IMG/VR virus record: IMGVR_UViG_3300033145_001598
Location: 1 to 64,000 of that record
Length of the DNA: 64,000 bases
Reading direction: 5' to 3' (one strand)
Origin: a virus
Positions 35,908-43,750 of the stretch are shown piece after piece (positions within the stretch are counted from its first letter, which is position 1; the number at the start of each line of letters is the position of its first letter). The position numbers and the translations under genes were made by a program. Below the pieces are notes generated by a model. That model was not told where the DNA came from. It worked only from the letters and a program-made list of their open reading frames with translations, and searched no databases.

Positions 35908-36720
35908 TTATTCTATGTCTAAATCATCTAATCTGTCATCTAAATCATCACCAGTTGCTGATAAAGCCGTCGGTGTACTCTGTTTACCTTTGGCTTTTCC
36001 ATCGGGATAAGACCTAAGACCTTTACATTTTGGATAGGCTACACAACCAAAGAAATGGCCGAACTTACCTGCTCTCTTCTTCATTGGACCTTTACAAATA
36101 GGACAGTCAAGATCTATGTATAGTTGTACTATTCTCTCGTGAGTACGCAGAGCGGCTTCCATGTTTGTTCTTGGAGTAGAACTCTCCAGCTGTCCATCAG
36201 TCAATCGAACATCTGTTTTAAAGTAACAACCATTTGAAGTAGGACGAGCTTGAAACGGAACTCCTGTCCATTCGGTAATAATTATCCTGGTTGGTACTTG
36301 TGTAACAGCTACTGTTCTTTCAATAGGAGAATTCATTGAAGCACACCAGGCAGCATAGCTTATCTCATCTCCATATCTATTCTTAAGGACCAATACTGCT
36401 TCAGCAGCTACTCGTACATTATCTATATGATCACTTATTTCAGGCGCATTACCTGCCTGCATTCTGTCTAGAATAAGAGAATCATAAGCGGCACTTCTCA
36501 CTTCAGGATATTGTGCTTGCAAGATTTCTCTGGTTCTGTCTTCTTCCATTGCAATCGCTTCTGCGGACTCTTGAGTTGCATCTATACCATGATAGTTCTG
36601 AAAGTCACTTGCCACTCCTGAGTATATAGGTGCTCGTTCTTGAACAACTCTGTTTAACTCTCGTGACCATGCTCTTGCATGAGCATCCGGAATTCCATTC
36701 GGTGGGTCTCCAGCTGGCAT
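35908..36720 (-). CDS. Protein with topoisomerase-type zinc finger and C-terminal acidic peptide
   Basis: 270 residues. The N-terminal two thirds are an unknown domain. Residues about 205-236 (CPICKGPMKKRAGKFGHFFG then CVAYPKCKG) form a C4 zinc finger of the type at the end of bacterial topoisomerase I, which binds DNA. The protein ends GDDLDDRLDDLDIE, the clearest copy of a peptide shared by several proteins in this region. Confidence 0.6.
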   Translation of the reverse strand: MPAGDPPNGIPDAHARAWSRELNRVVQERAPIYSGVASDFQNYHGIDATQESAEAIAMEEDRTREILQAQYPEVRSAAYDSLILDRMQAGNAPEISDHIDNVRVAAEAVLVLKNRYGDEISYAAWCASMNSPIERTVAVTQVPTRIIITEWTGVPFQARPTSNGCYFKTDVRLTDGQLESSTPRTNMEAALRTHERIVQLYIDLDCPICKGPMKKRAGKFGHFFGCVAYPKCKGLRSYPDGKAKGKQSTPTALSATGDDLDDRLDDLDIE

Positions 36721-36728
36721 ACTGTCCT

Positions 36729-36980
36729 CTAATTCATTACTAATGGATCTTGGTCTGGGTCATATCCCTGAGAGGTAATGTCAAATGTGTCCCAGACAAC
36801 AATTGAGTCTGGTTCTCCTCCAAGTTCAAGTCTTTTCTTTTCTACACATGAAGGGTTGGCACACGTTATAATTAAGAATACTTTTTCATTCTCATCATCG
36901 TGTCCTAAGTTGAGTTTCCACTCGGTACCATGACAGTCACCACATACATACTCTGTGGTTTCAATTGGGATTTTACTCAT
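36729..36980 (-). CDS. Small zinc-ribbon protein
   Basis: 83 residues from ATG 36980, six bases after GGAG. EYVCGDCHGTEWKL and ITCANPSCVEKKR form a C-x2-C / C-x4-C ribbon. Function is unknown. Confidence 0.55.
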   Translation of the reverse strand: MSKIPIETTEYVCGDCHGTEWKLNLGHDDENEKVFLIITCANPSCVEKKRLELGGEPDSIVVWDTFDITSQGYDPDQDPLVMN

Positions 36981-37331
36981 TAATTTCTCCATCTCTGGAG
37001 CAGGACTCTTGGCGGGAAGTCTTTGTGACCTGCCCTATTGATCAGATAGTACAGGTCTGTATAGTGTCATCGTTAGCACTAGAAGATTACTAAATCCTAA
37101 TTGTTCGATCTACTCTCAACGTGCTCTGCCGAACATTTGCTCTTTCACACGAATTATGGTTTCAATCCAGCTCATTCCTACCTTATATGTACCAACGATC
37201 ATAATATTAGCATGGTAATAATATAATCTAAGTAATTTCGGATTTAGTTTTTCAGAATGAGTTACCGCTTTCTTTAGCTCGCGGGCAGCTGTTATATTAG
37301 AACCAGTCTCTTTTATTATAGAGATCTGGGG
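36981..37331 (-). other. Non-genic gap holding an open reading extension of clpP
   Basis: 351 bases without an accepted gene. After the TAG stop of clpP the same frame stays open for 71 codons (37331-37119) and ends at TGA 37118. Its translation looks protein-like (NITAARELKKAVTHSEKL ... YKVGMSWIETIIRVKEQMF), but there is no start with a ribosome site except an internal ATG. It could be the remnant of a lost gene, a stop-readthrough tail, or a gene with an unusual start. Between 36981 and 37118 nothing is recognisable. Confidence 0.45.
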
Positions 37332-37997
37332 CTAAGTAGTTTTCTTTCTCCGTTTTCTTATCTTTTTCTGTTTTTTAGCAGGTTTCAAGATACCATCTAT
37401 AATTCCGTACTCTAGAGCTCCTTCTGCTGTTAAATAAATGTCGTTACCATTTAGTAAGTATTCTTTTACTTCCTTTTCGGTCTCGAACACACTATGTTGT
37501 GTCCAGAATTTAATCTCTCGGTTGTATTCCTGTTCTACCCACTTTAATTGAGAGAGTATTTGATCTCTGGTTCCACCCATAAAGTCTGTATAGAATCCAT
37601 GTACCATAATGGTAGCATCAGAATCGGCAAGTCTTTTACCTACCGTACCAGCAGCTAGAATACATGCTCCCATAGAACATACTTCTCCTACTGCTACAGT
37701 TTTCACGTCCATACGGACATGTTTCATCATAGATATAAGAGCTGATCCTTCTGCTATTTGTCCACCAACAGAATTGACTACGATTTGAACATCGTCTTTC
37801 CAATGAGGATTGAGGTGCTTGAGTAGAATGTCTTGCTGTATCTCTGTTAGACTACCTTCGTCTATTTCTCCCACAATATAGTAAACCCCTTGTGTTTTGA
37901 GGCCTTCTTCAGCAAGCGGTGGTTCTAGTTTGGCATCATCTAAAAACTCAAACAGACTAGTACCTCCTGAATCTTTCCTACGTACACGCATGAGCAC
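37332..37997 (-). CDS. clpP: ClpP-like serine protease
   Basis: 221 residues. VVNSVGGQIAEGSALISMM, GEVCSMGACILAAG (nucleophile Ser 108) and ATIMVHGFY (His 133) match the ClpP/crotonase-fold protease; IYLTAEGALEYGIID matches the conserved C-terminal region. The tail is very basic (KKQKKIRKRRKK). In phages ClpP-like enzymes may mature proheads or degrade host or phage proteins. No capsid gene lies nearby. The Ycf46-like AAA+ protein is not an obvious ClpP unfoldase. Confidence 0.85.
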   Translation of the reverse strand: MLMRVRRKDSGGTSLFEFLDDAKLEPPLAEEGLKTQGVYYIVGEIDEGSLTEIQQDILLKHLNPHWKDDVQIVVNSVGGQIAEGSALISMMKHVRMDVKTVAVGEVCSMGACILAAGTVGKRLADSDATIMVHGFYTDFMGGTRDQILSQLKWVEQEYNREIKFWTQHSVFETEKEVKEYLLNGNDIYLTAEGALEYGIIDGILKPAKKQKKIRKRRKKTT

Positions 37998-38126
37998 TCC
38001 TACTTACAACTACCTATACATCCATTATTCTACCTCTTTCAGTAGTTATTGACACTACTGATCTATAAAATATATAAGTATAGGAATTCATTCATAAATT
38101 AGAAAGATGTCCAGGTTTGAACCTAG

Positions 38127-38378
38127 TTAATCAGCACGCATGAACTTTACTTCTTTGCTTGCATATACTCTCTTCGTCTTGATAGCAATGGCTTCAACTT
38201 CGCCCCCGCCCTCGACCCAAGAATCTTTACTCTCAAGGTTTAGTGGTGCCATGGAAGCTAGATCTATGATATCAACCCATCCTTCCTCATCGTCAGCGGC
38301 TATAGCGCCCTTACACCACTTACCGTCCACCATCACCAGTGTTTTTTCGAACTTGGGGTCGGTTTTGTCTATTTTCAT
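38127..38378 (-). CDS. Unknown small protein
   Basis: 83 residues from ATG 38378, preceded by AAGGAAG; the longer frame to 38468 lies within the next gene. MVDGKWCKGAIAADDEEGWVDI resembles a small beta barrel. Overlaps the upstream zinc-ribbon gene by 59 bases. Confidence 0.45.
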   Translation of the reverse strand: MKIDKTDPKFEKTLVMVDGKWCKGAIAADDEEGWVDIIDLASMAPLNLESKDSWVEGGGEVEAIAIKTKRVYASKEVKFMRAD

Positions 38379-38634
38379 TGCTTCTTCCTTGGTTTTTCTT
38401 ACCTTGGTAATTTCTGTTACCTTGGTAGCCTCCCTTCCTGGGTGGTCTGTTTTTCCATACCTTTCCACAAGTTGTACACTCGAACTCTTTTCTTATGGGG
38501 CCATGGCTCTTGTATTGTATCCAGATCTCTATCATTGTTCCGGTGCAGGAGTACCTCCTACAATCTTTGATAGGACTCAAGACGTCTTTCATATAGGGAG
38601 CTGCACAATAGGTATGTTTGTTTCGACCTGACAT
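38320..38634 (-). CDS. Zinc-ribbon protein with Arg/Gly/Asn-rich tail
   Basis: 104 residues. CRRYSCTGTMIEIWIQY and FECTTCGKVWKN supply zinc-ligand cysteines. The last 40 residues (RPPRKGGYQGNRNYQGKKNQ and on) are low-complexity, basic and Gln/Asn rich, like RNA-binding RGG-type tails. The tail coding region overlaps the start of the next gene. Confidence 0.5.
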   Translation of the reverse strand: MSGRNKHTYCAAPYMKDVLSPIKDCRRYSCTGTMIEIWIQYKSHGPIRKEFECTTCGKVWKNRPPRKGGYQGNRNYQGKKNQGRSNENRQNRPQVRKNTGDGGR

Positions 38635-38679
38635 TCACTTACCTGAAGATAGTATCAGATAAGTGTACTGGATCATTAA

Positions 38680-39219
38680 CTATAGGTCAAGGTGATCTAT
38701 CTGGTCTGAAAGGTCATCTCCTGAAGAGCTATGTAATCCTTTCTTATATCCTGCTTCAAACCCCTCTTGCCACAGATCGTCCAGGTCTTTCCTGTTGAAG
38801 ATAGGTTTTTCTGTGTCCATAGGATGCATAGGAGCCTCTACAGCGGTCTTTAATGCTAACCAGGTGGTAGGGACTGGTCCGTGTGACAAAGCTCTAGAAA
38901 CGTCTTCCAGGATGTCTCGTAGCCCTCTCTGATTGACTGGAATCCTATCAGCTAGCTTTTTCAGATCTCTACCTACGTTATCGAAGTATCTATCCACTAC
39001 TAGCTTGGTTCTATCAGCACAGATGGTTACATACTCACTCATAGTCTCTAGGGTAACCTCATAGGATCGACCCTTTGCATTAACATTAACAGTTCTCTCT
39101 TTATCTGCTTCAGAGACTAAGTTAACGATATTCTTAAGGTCTTCCACAATTATATCAAGTTCATTATGGTAGACGTGGACCGGTGCTTCGTATTCCGGGA
39201 TAGTTGGAGGTGCAGGCAT
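38680..39219 (-). CDS. Unknown helical protein with C-terminal acidic peptide
   Basis: 179 residues, mostly helical, not recognised. It ends SGDDLSDQIDHLDL, a copy of the DDLxDxxDxLD peptide. Its start lies inside the end of the lytic transglycosylase gene (56-base overlap). Confidence 0.5.
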   Translation of the reverse strand: MPAPPTIPEYEAPVHVYHNELDIIVEDLKNIVNLVSEADKERTVNVNAKGRSYEVTLETMSEYVTICADRTKLVVDRYFDNVGRDLKKLADRIPVNQRGLRDILEDVSRALSHGPVPTTWLALKTAVEAPMHPMDTEKPIFNRKDLDDLWQEGFEAGYKKGLHSSSGDDLSDQIDHLDL

Positions 39220-39649
39220 CTCTTGCTCTTTCTAGTTCGTTGATTATTTTTAATATCTTATTGGGATATTGTCTATCGTACCAATTATAGTGTCTTAGCC
39301 AGTGATGTGTTCCTTTGTTCTTAGCCAGACACGATTTTTTCATCTGATATAGCAGTCGGACACCTTCCTTGATATTACATTCCATCTTTTTTACGTTACA
39401 TCTGTTACAAAATTTAAATGGACTGTCTTTAGGACAATGGAGCTGCATTAGACCATAGTCATTGGTTCTACTAGGATACTTTAGCTGTCTGAAGCTGCTT
39501 TCATGCTTCATAATAGCTAAAACTACTATAGGATCTACTTTATACTTGTTTGTATACTGACAGGTATAGGTGGCGATCGCTTTAGACTCTCTGTATGGTT
39601 GTCCTTGGGTAGATAGGAGGCAAATCAAGAGAACTATGCAAGTTTTCAC
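39164..39649 (-). CDS. Lytic transglycosylase-like protein with signal peptide
   Basis: 161 residues. MKTCIVLLICLLSTQGQ is a short export signal. DPIVVLAIMKHESSF contains the catalytic Glu of the SLT/lysozyme-like fold and NDYGLMQLHCP matches the conserved G-L-M-Q motif. Six or more cysteines (CPKD..FCNRCNVKKMEC) may form disulfides outside the cytoplasm. It could open peptidoglycan during entry or assist lysis. Confidence 0.75.
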   Translation of the reverse strand: MKTCIVLLICLLSTQGQPYRESKAIATYTCQYTNKYKVDPIVVLAIMKHESSFRQLKYPSRTNDYGLMQLHCPKDSPFKFCNRCNVKKMECNIKEGVRLLYQMKKSCLAKNKGTHHWLRHYNWYDRQYPNKILKIINELERARDACTSNYPGIRSTGPRLP

Positions 39650-40053
39650 TTAGCATCAGCTTTCTTTTTCTTTATAACTCCTTTCAATTTGATTAATTCC
39701 TTCTCAGTGACCTCTAGCCAGTCTTCATATGTCTTTCTGTACCAGGCTACGGGACTATCTGTTACCTGGCCTGGTTCTCTGGCTATTTTCTTGTTGAGGA
39801 GTCTCTTGGCAGACACAGGGTTCTCTCCACAGAGTACTGATCGAGGGTCTACTGCTGTGACTACGATCTTATAGACAGGACTGTCACGGTGGGGGGTTCG
39901 TACTACATATCCTTTACAGAAGAAGTACGAGGTTTTGTCTGCTGGGTCTGCAAAGGCATGAAAATAGACGAGTTTGCCGATGCCAAGCTTAGTCTTCTTA
40001 ATAGGGGGACTACCACGCTGGGGTTTTCTTCTGTTGGAATTATTTCTGTTCAT
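39646..40053 (-). CDS. Unknown basic protein
   Basis: 135 residues from ATG 40053 (MNRNNSNRRKPQRGSPPIKK); the longer frame to 40131 overlaps the upstream zinc-ribbon gene. The N-terminus is very basic, the middle beta-rich (LGIGKLVYFHAFAD ... YVVRTPHRDSPVYKI), the end Lys-rich. Possibly nucleic-acid binding; not recognised. It lies two genes downstream of the retron RT. Confidence 0.45.
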   Translation of the reverse strand: MNRNNSNRRKPQRGSPPIKKTKLGIGKLVYFHAFADPADKTSYFFCKGYVVRTPHRDSPVYKIVVTAVDPRSVLCGENPVSAKRLLNKKIAREPGQVTDSPVAWYRKTYEDWLEVTEKELIKLKGVIKKKKADAK

Positions 40054-40288
40054 ATTCCTGAACCTGGAGTTGGCACTGCCAGCCGTTGGACTGGTGAGGA
40101 CTTCCATCCTGAAGAGGGATAGAGCGACCACAGTTCATATTGGTACAGTACTGTGCATTTTTTGCCTTCCGGACTTTCCATTTAGTATTGCTACAATAGC
40201 TACACCTAGGACCTTGTATTACTTCACCGTCCTCGGCACAATTGAGCTCTTCTACTTCTTTTCCGCTAGAAACATTAATTACTACCAT
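40040..40288 (-). CDS. Zinc-ribbon protein downstream of the retron RT
   Basis: 82 residues. RCSYCSNTKWKV and QYCTNMNCGRSI give a C-x2-C / C-x4-C ribbon. The gene overlaps the end of the reverse transcriptase by 14 bases, so it is co-expressed with the retron. Whether it is a retron accessory protein is unknown; it is not one of the effector families known to me. Confidence 0.5.
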   Translation of the reverse strand: MVVINVSSGKEVEELNCAEDGEVIQGPRCSYCSNTKWKVRKAKNAQYCTNMNCGRSIPLQDGSPHQSNGWQCQLQVQEYEQK

Positions 40289-41156
40289 TCTGCCACCTAT
40301 TCCTTCTTCTTTCGAAGTATAATGTCATGGCTTGGTACTGTTCCATGCTTATCTGTTTAACGTAGTTCAACTTCCCTTTTATTCTATCATCAATTGATAT
40401 ATTTTGTCGGGCAACCTTGTCTAATTCAGCTCTCAATCTTCTTTTAAACTCTCTTGGAACCTTCATTGTACCATCACTTACGGATATTCCAGTGATTCTT
40501 TGTGGTTTGCTGCCTCTATACAACAGCTTACTCTTCTTATGGTTTACCCTGTATCCATAATCTTGTATTATTTCACAGACTGTCTTCTGAAAGCCTTTAA
40601 CTAGCTTCTCTCCACTAAAAGATAGATCATCCATATATCTTGTGTATCTTAAGCTATATTGTTTAGCTAAGGAATCTATTTCTTTATCAACTGGAGTAAA
40701 AGAGATGTTGGCTAAGACAGGTGAAGATGGCGCCCCGGTGGGTAGCCTCTCGTCAAGGAAGCAAAAGCCGGCCGCTTCGGTAAGGAGAGGGACAACATCC
40801 ATATAGCTACCCACTAGGGCATAATTGAATTTATTTATATCAGTAGATGGAAAGAATCTTTTAACATCTAGGTTCAGGATCATGTTTGATCCTAGATGCT
40901 GTTTGGCGTTGTGTATTGCTCCCTTACCTGGGACTCCATAGACAGCAGAATGTAGGGGGAATAGATCTAAGATACTAATGAGCTTTTGTTGGATAGCTTT
41001 GAGAGGCTCAGTAGGTTCTTCTATGAGTCTGTATCCACCATTAGGTTTAGGTATGCCAAATCTAATGTAATTATCTGGTAGATTTTGTTTAAGCTCTCTA
41101 AGTTTGATCTCTTCTACTCCTGTACTATGAGCTAACTTTCTGTAGATATCTTCCAT
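40275..41156 (-). CDS. Retron reverse transcriptase
   Basis: 293 residues, typical for retron RTs. Retron marks are present: HNAKQH (NAxxH region X, residues 82-87) and QRITGISV (VTG-like region Y, about 219-226). RT motifs: LNLDVKRFF (Asp 97), LPTGAPSSP (138-146) and YMDD (174-177). There is no maturase or endonuclease domain, which argues against a group II intron. An ncRNA-like region with long inverted repeats lies 130 bases upstream on the same strand. It would make branched msDNA. No recognised effector gene is adjacent. Confidence 0.85.
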   Translation of the reverse strand: MEDIYRKLAHSTGVEEIKLRELKQNLPDNYIRFGIPKPNGGYRLIEEPTEPLKAIQQKLISILDLFPLHSAVYGVPGKGAIHNAKQHLGSNMILNLDVKRFFPSTDINKFNYALVGSYMDVVPLLTEAAGFCFLDERLPTGAPSSPVLANISFTPVDKEIDSLAKQYSLRYTRYMDDLSFSGEKLVKGFQKTVCEIIQDYGYRVNHKKSKLLYRGSKPQRITGISVSDGTMKVPREFKRRLRAELDKVARQNISIDDRIKGKLNYVKQISMEQYQAMTLYFERRRNRWQNGSN

Positions 41157-41281
41157 CTCTCTTGTTGTTCCTTCTGCGTTTAATCAGCAGTCCCTTCATA
41201 TAGGGACCCCGTATACCACGCAGTATTTACCTTATATACCCTGTTACTAATTAGTTTATAAGATCTATTAACTATTCATGA

Positions 41282-41386
41282 GCTCATCAGTCCCTCATAA
41301 CCTCAGCTAGCGCTGTTGTTGTGACTGATGATTTCATCATCAGGCACGCGAAGTGCAGGGCACGAGCATGAGGGTCTGATGATGAA
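41282..41386 (-). ncRNA. Candidate retron msr-msd RNA
   Basis: In the 234-base gap upstream of the RT, arms at 41382-41368 and 41298-41284 (minus-strand sense) pair over 15 bases with one mismatch and could be the a1/a2 repeats. Between them lie a hairpin GCAC-TTCGC-GTGC (41356-41344) and a hairpin TGATGA-type stem at 41343-41325. The order a1, stem-loops, a2, then RT is that of retrons. Closer to the RT, GTCCCT/AGGGAC (41207-41190) forms another stem. The branching G and the exact msd cannot be fixed by eye. Confidence 0.55.
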
Positions 41387-41390
41387 AACT

Positions 41391-41543
41391 CTATGTCTGA
41401 GCGTTGGCAGAATCGCCTTCGTCTATTTCTCTTGCTGCTTCTACTACTTTCTCTATTTTAACTCGGTCTGATCCGAGGTGTCGTCTCTTTCGCAGAGGTT
41501 GCAGTGGATAGTTAGCTCTCTTCTTCTTCTTTCTTCTACTCAT
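41391..41543 (-). CDS. Small basic protein upstream of the retron
   Basis: 50 residues from ATG 41543, overlapping the previous stop by eight bases. The first 22 residues are highly basic (RRKKKKRANYPLQPLRKRRH), the rest acidic-helical. It ends five bases before the retron ncRNA. Possibly nucleic-acid binding; not recognised. Confidence 0.5.
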   Translation of the reverse strand: MSRRKKKKRANYPLQPLRKRRHLGSDRVKIEKVVEAAREIDEGDSANAQT

Positions 41544-41955
41544 TTTCTTCCTCCATACAGTCGGCTATTCTATCCGTTATGTCATCACTAGGTAAGTCGT
41601 CTAATTTTTTGAACGGAACAGATGGTCCTCTTATTGCTAGATCATAGTTTCCAGTGTCTTGATTATAGCTAGCAAGAACTCCAAATCGACCATTGTCACC
41701 TTCCCAAGTCTTTAATATTCTATCTATCTCAAACTTAGGAATACTTATCTCTCCCTCTTTTCCATATCTCATACAGAACCAGGCCATTACAACAGCAGCT
41801 GCTTGTTCTCCAGGCATATGATCTAGGTTCAGAGGCTCTACTGTAGTGGGTTTAGTAGATAGCTCATCTTCACCGGAGCCTGCATGGTATGCATATGAGT
41901 TTGAATAAGAAGCCATGTAATCTCCTGGATCTCTTCCTTTGCGTCCTCCTGCCAT
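41536..41955 (-). CDS. Unknown protein with acidic C-terminus
   Basis: 139 residues, not recognised. NYDLAIRGPSVPFKKLDDL resembles KEYSLYFAGPSITIEELADL in the gene at 42652-42906, so the two may share a small domain. It ends SDDITDRIADCMEEENE, a weak version of the acidic C-terminal peptide. Confidence 0.5.
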   Translation of the reverse strand: MAGGRKGRDPGDYMASYSNSYAYHAGSGEDELSTKPTTVEPLNLDHMPGEQAAAVVMAWFCMRYGKEGEISIPKFEIDRILKTWEGDNGRFGVLASYNQDTGNYDLAIRGPSVPFKKLDDLPSDDITDRIADCMEEENE

Positions 41956-42662
41956 TACAGCTCTAGGAACTCTTTCATGTATGGTAGATCAGCTATCCAT
42001 TTACAGATAGAATATTTCTCTGATTCATACTTCCATTCAGGGAGTCTATGAGCTCGGCGTTGTCTAAACATACTCATTGCTGTCTCATAGCTGAATGTCA
42101 TGGTAGCTTTCTGTAGATAGCCTTCGGGGAGTGTAGCTTTCAAATGACAGTGTAGTTTATTGCTTTCTTCTTTAGCTTGTACACTACGCAGTATAGATAA
42201 CTGGCATATTTTGTCGATTAGATTATTTAATGGTTCTAGTGCTGTTTCTGACAGGGGATATTCAAAGTCTTTAGCTTGTAGCTGTCTGTCAGTCAGTTTA
42301 TGCATAGTAGAACAGCTGTTCCTAACTGTAGCTACCTTGTAGGTGTCTACTTCTGTCCATACATACCTTGGGAGTGTAAAGTCAACCCAGATCATTATCT
42401 GTCTGAGGAACTTACGATGTTCAGAGCCTCCCTTAATGAGCTTCTTAGCTAGGACGAGATCTAAGGGTCCTATGAATGGTGCTTCTGGTGCAAGAATGCT
42501 ATGGTCTGGTCCATAAAAGGAAGAACGCCAGGCTTTTCCTTTGGCACGAAGATTACTTGGTCCAAATACACTGTCATTTTTATCCCAGCTATTTTTAGGG
42601 TTACGCATTGCTTTAGCTATTGCTTTACGGAATCCATATACTTCTGTATCTTCAATCTTCAT
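41955..42662 (-). CDS. ThyX-like protein (remote flavin-dependent thymidylate synthase homologue)
   Basis: 235 residues. HRKFLRQIMIWVDFTLPRYV followed by WTEVDTYKVATVRNSCSTMH resembles a family of phage and bacterial proteins distantly related to ThyX, in which RNSCSTMHKL stands where ThyX has its RHRxxSxNExSxR region. LPEGYLQKATMTFSYETAMSMFRQRRAHRLPEW fits the ThyX C-terminal helix. It may methylate dUMP, which the dCMP deaminase would supply. The canonical motif is not conserved, so activity is uncertain. Confidence 0.4.
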   Translation of the reverse strand: MKIEDTEVYGFRKAIAKAMRNPKNSWDKNDSVFGPSNLRAKGKAWRSSFYGPDHSILAPEAPFIGPLDLVLAKKLIKGGSEHRKFLRQIMIWVDFTLPRYVWTEVDTYKVATVRNSCSTMHKLTDRQLQAKDFEYPLSETALEPLNNLIDKICQLSILRSVQAKEESNKLHCHLKATLPEGYLQKATMTFSYETAMSMFRQRRAHRLPEWKYESEKYSICKWIADLPYMKEFLEL

Positions 42663-42906
42663 CTTCTTTTTTGTTTCCTAAAAGCCAGGGAGGTGTTCCA
42701 TCTTTTTCTTCTGGTGTAGGCACAGAAGGAATGATTACGCCGTTTTCATCTGTCTGGTGTGCCATCTCTGTCATTACATCTGATAACAGATCGGCCAATT
42801 CTTCTATCGTTATGGAAGGTCCAGCAAAGTAGAGTGAATATTCCTTATTCTTCTTGTCCCATTTGATAATGAGATGTGTTTTGTCCTTTTCTAAAGTATC
42901 CATCAT
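42652..42906 (-). CDS. Unknown small protein
   Basis: 84 residues. LIIKWDKKNKEYSLYFAGPS is a beta hairpin followed by an acidic helix and a Pro-rich tail. Shares the YxLxxxGPSxxxxxL segment with the protein at 41536-41955. Overlaps the ThyX-like gene by 11 bases. Confidence 0.5.
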   Translation of the reverse strand: MMDTLEKDKTHLIIKWDKKNKEYSLYFAGPSITIEELADLLSDVMTEMAHQTDENGVIIPSVPTPEEKDGTPPWLLGNKKEDED

Positions 42907-42917
42907 TGTATTATAGC

Positions 42918-43454
42918 TTAAATATCCAAGTCATCTAATCTATCCAGTAGATCTTCATGCATGTTTATCTTACGAGGACGTTTAATCTTAGTAATTTTAG
43001 GTGTTTCCTCTGGTGAGACTGGATTATGTGTTAGTAAATCTCTGAGTCTTTCTCTGATTAACACTCGATCAACACTCCTCCCAGCAGACCAGTTTACAAT
43101 ACGATAAGGAGGACTCTTATGTATCTTGCTACGTACTATTCGTGCTAGCTCAGATAAAGCCAACTTTTTACTTCCAAACTCATAAGAAGAAGTAGCTGCA
43201 GCATCTTTACTTAACTCTCCAGATACAGTTCCTATTCTTCCATACGTAGAACAAATCCTATACTTACTGGTAGTTGTCTTCATTACATAAGAAACATATC
43301 TTTTACGATGAGTACCTTCAATACAATCCATTGATATGGAAGCTATACTACGGGCAAATACACTATCAGATACACCATTACTAATTCTCTTTATATCATT
43401 ATAGTAGTCCCACTTGCGTACTGTAGTTGTAGGTGGTGCTGGATTAGTAGGCAT
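42918..43454 (-). CDS. WGR-like domain protein with C-terminal acidic peptide
   Basis: 178 residues. KYRICSTYGRIGTVSGEL ... SYEFGSKKLALSELARIVRS with a closing PPYRIV resembles a WGR domain, a DNA/RNA-end binding module of PARP-like proteins; no PARP domain is present. The end HEDLLDRLDDLDI is a clear copy of the shared C-terminal peptide. Confidence 0.5.
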   Translation of the reverse strand: MPTNPAPPTTTVRKWDYYNDIKRISNGVSDSVFARSIASISMDCIEGTHRKRYVSYVMKTTTSKYRICSTYGRIGTVSGELSKDAAATSSYEFGSKKLALSELARIVRSKIHKSPPYRIVNWSAGRSVDRVLIRERLRDLLTHNPVSPEETPKITKIKRPRKINMHEDLLDRLDDLDI

Positions 43455-43473
43455 TTATTGATTATCCTCTTGT

Positions 43474-43559
43474 GAACAGGACAAGATAGTTAGAACCCAG
43501 AGTCGAAAGGAGGTGGAAAAAGCACTCTAGGGTGGCGCACTTTGTATCAAGTCCTGTTC
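43474..43559. repeat. Inverted repeat in intergenic spacer
   Basis: GAACAGGAC at 43474-43482 and GTCCTGTTC at 43551-43559 are perfect complements enclosing 68 bases. The 113-base gap holds no gene. The overall size resembles a tRNA, but the arms and loops do not fit one. It may be a structured RNA or a terminator-like element. Confidence 0.4.
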
Positions 43560-43567
43560 GGTATCGT

Positions 43568-43750
43568 TTAAAGTTCAAGCTCTTTTCTAGCATGCTTTTC
43601 TACTGACATCAAGAACTTTGCTACGTCTGCTTCGTCATCTAAACAACAGCTTTCACACTCACTGATTGCTTCTCTTACTATCTGTAAGGTCGCTTGGATA
43701 TCTTCTTCAATGATCTCTTCAATGGTTACTGTTAGTTTATTTCTTGCCAT
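43568..43750 (-). CDS. Small acidic protein
   Basis: 60 residues from ATG 43750 behind AAGGAAG. Mostly one helix pair with ECESCCLDDEADVAK in the middle; three cysteines could bind metal. Not recognised. Confidence 0.5.
   Translation of the reverse strand: MARNKLTVTIEEIIEEDIQATLQIVREAISECESCCLDDEADVAKFLMSVEKHARKELEL

Noticed and set aside
37119-37334. Stop-codon reassignment of TAG
   Set aside because: Many genes in the window end normally at TAG, so the open extension after clpP is not evidence of an altered code.
40275-41156. Diversity-generating retroelement or group II intron RT
   Set aside because: No template/variable repeat pair or accessory gene was seen; NAxxH and VTG-like motifs and the upstream ncRNA fit a retron.
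41281-41340. Hammerhead ribozyme core (CTGATGAG on the minus strand)
   Set aside because: The required GAAA and stem II/III arrangement is missing; the bases are explained by the retron inverted repeat.
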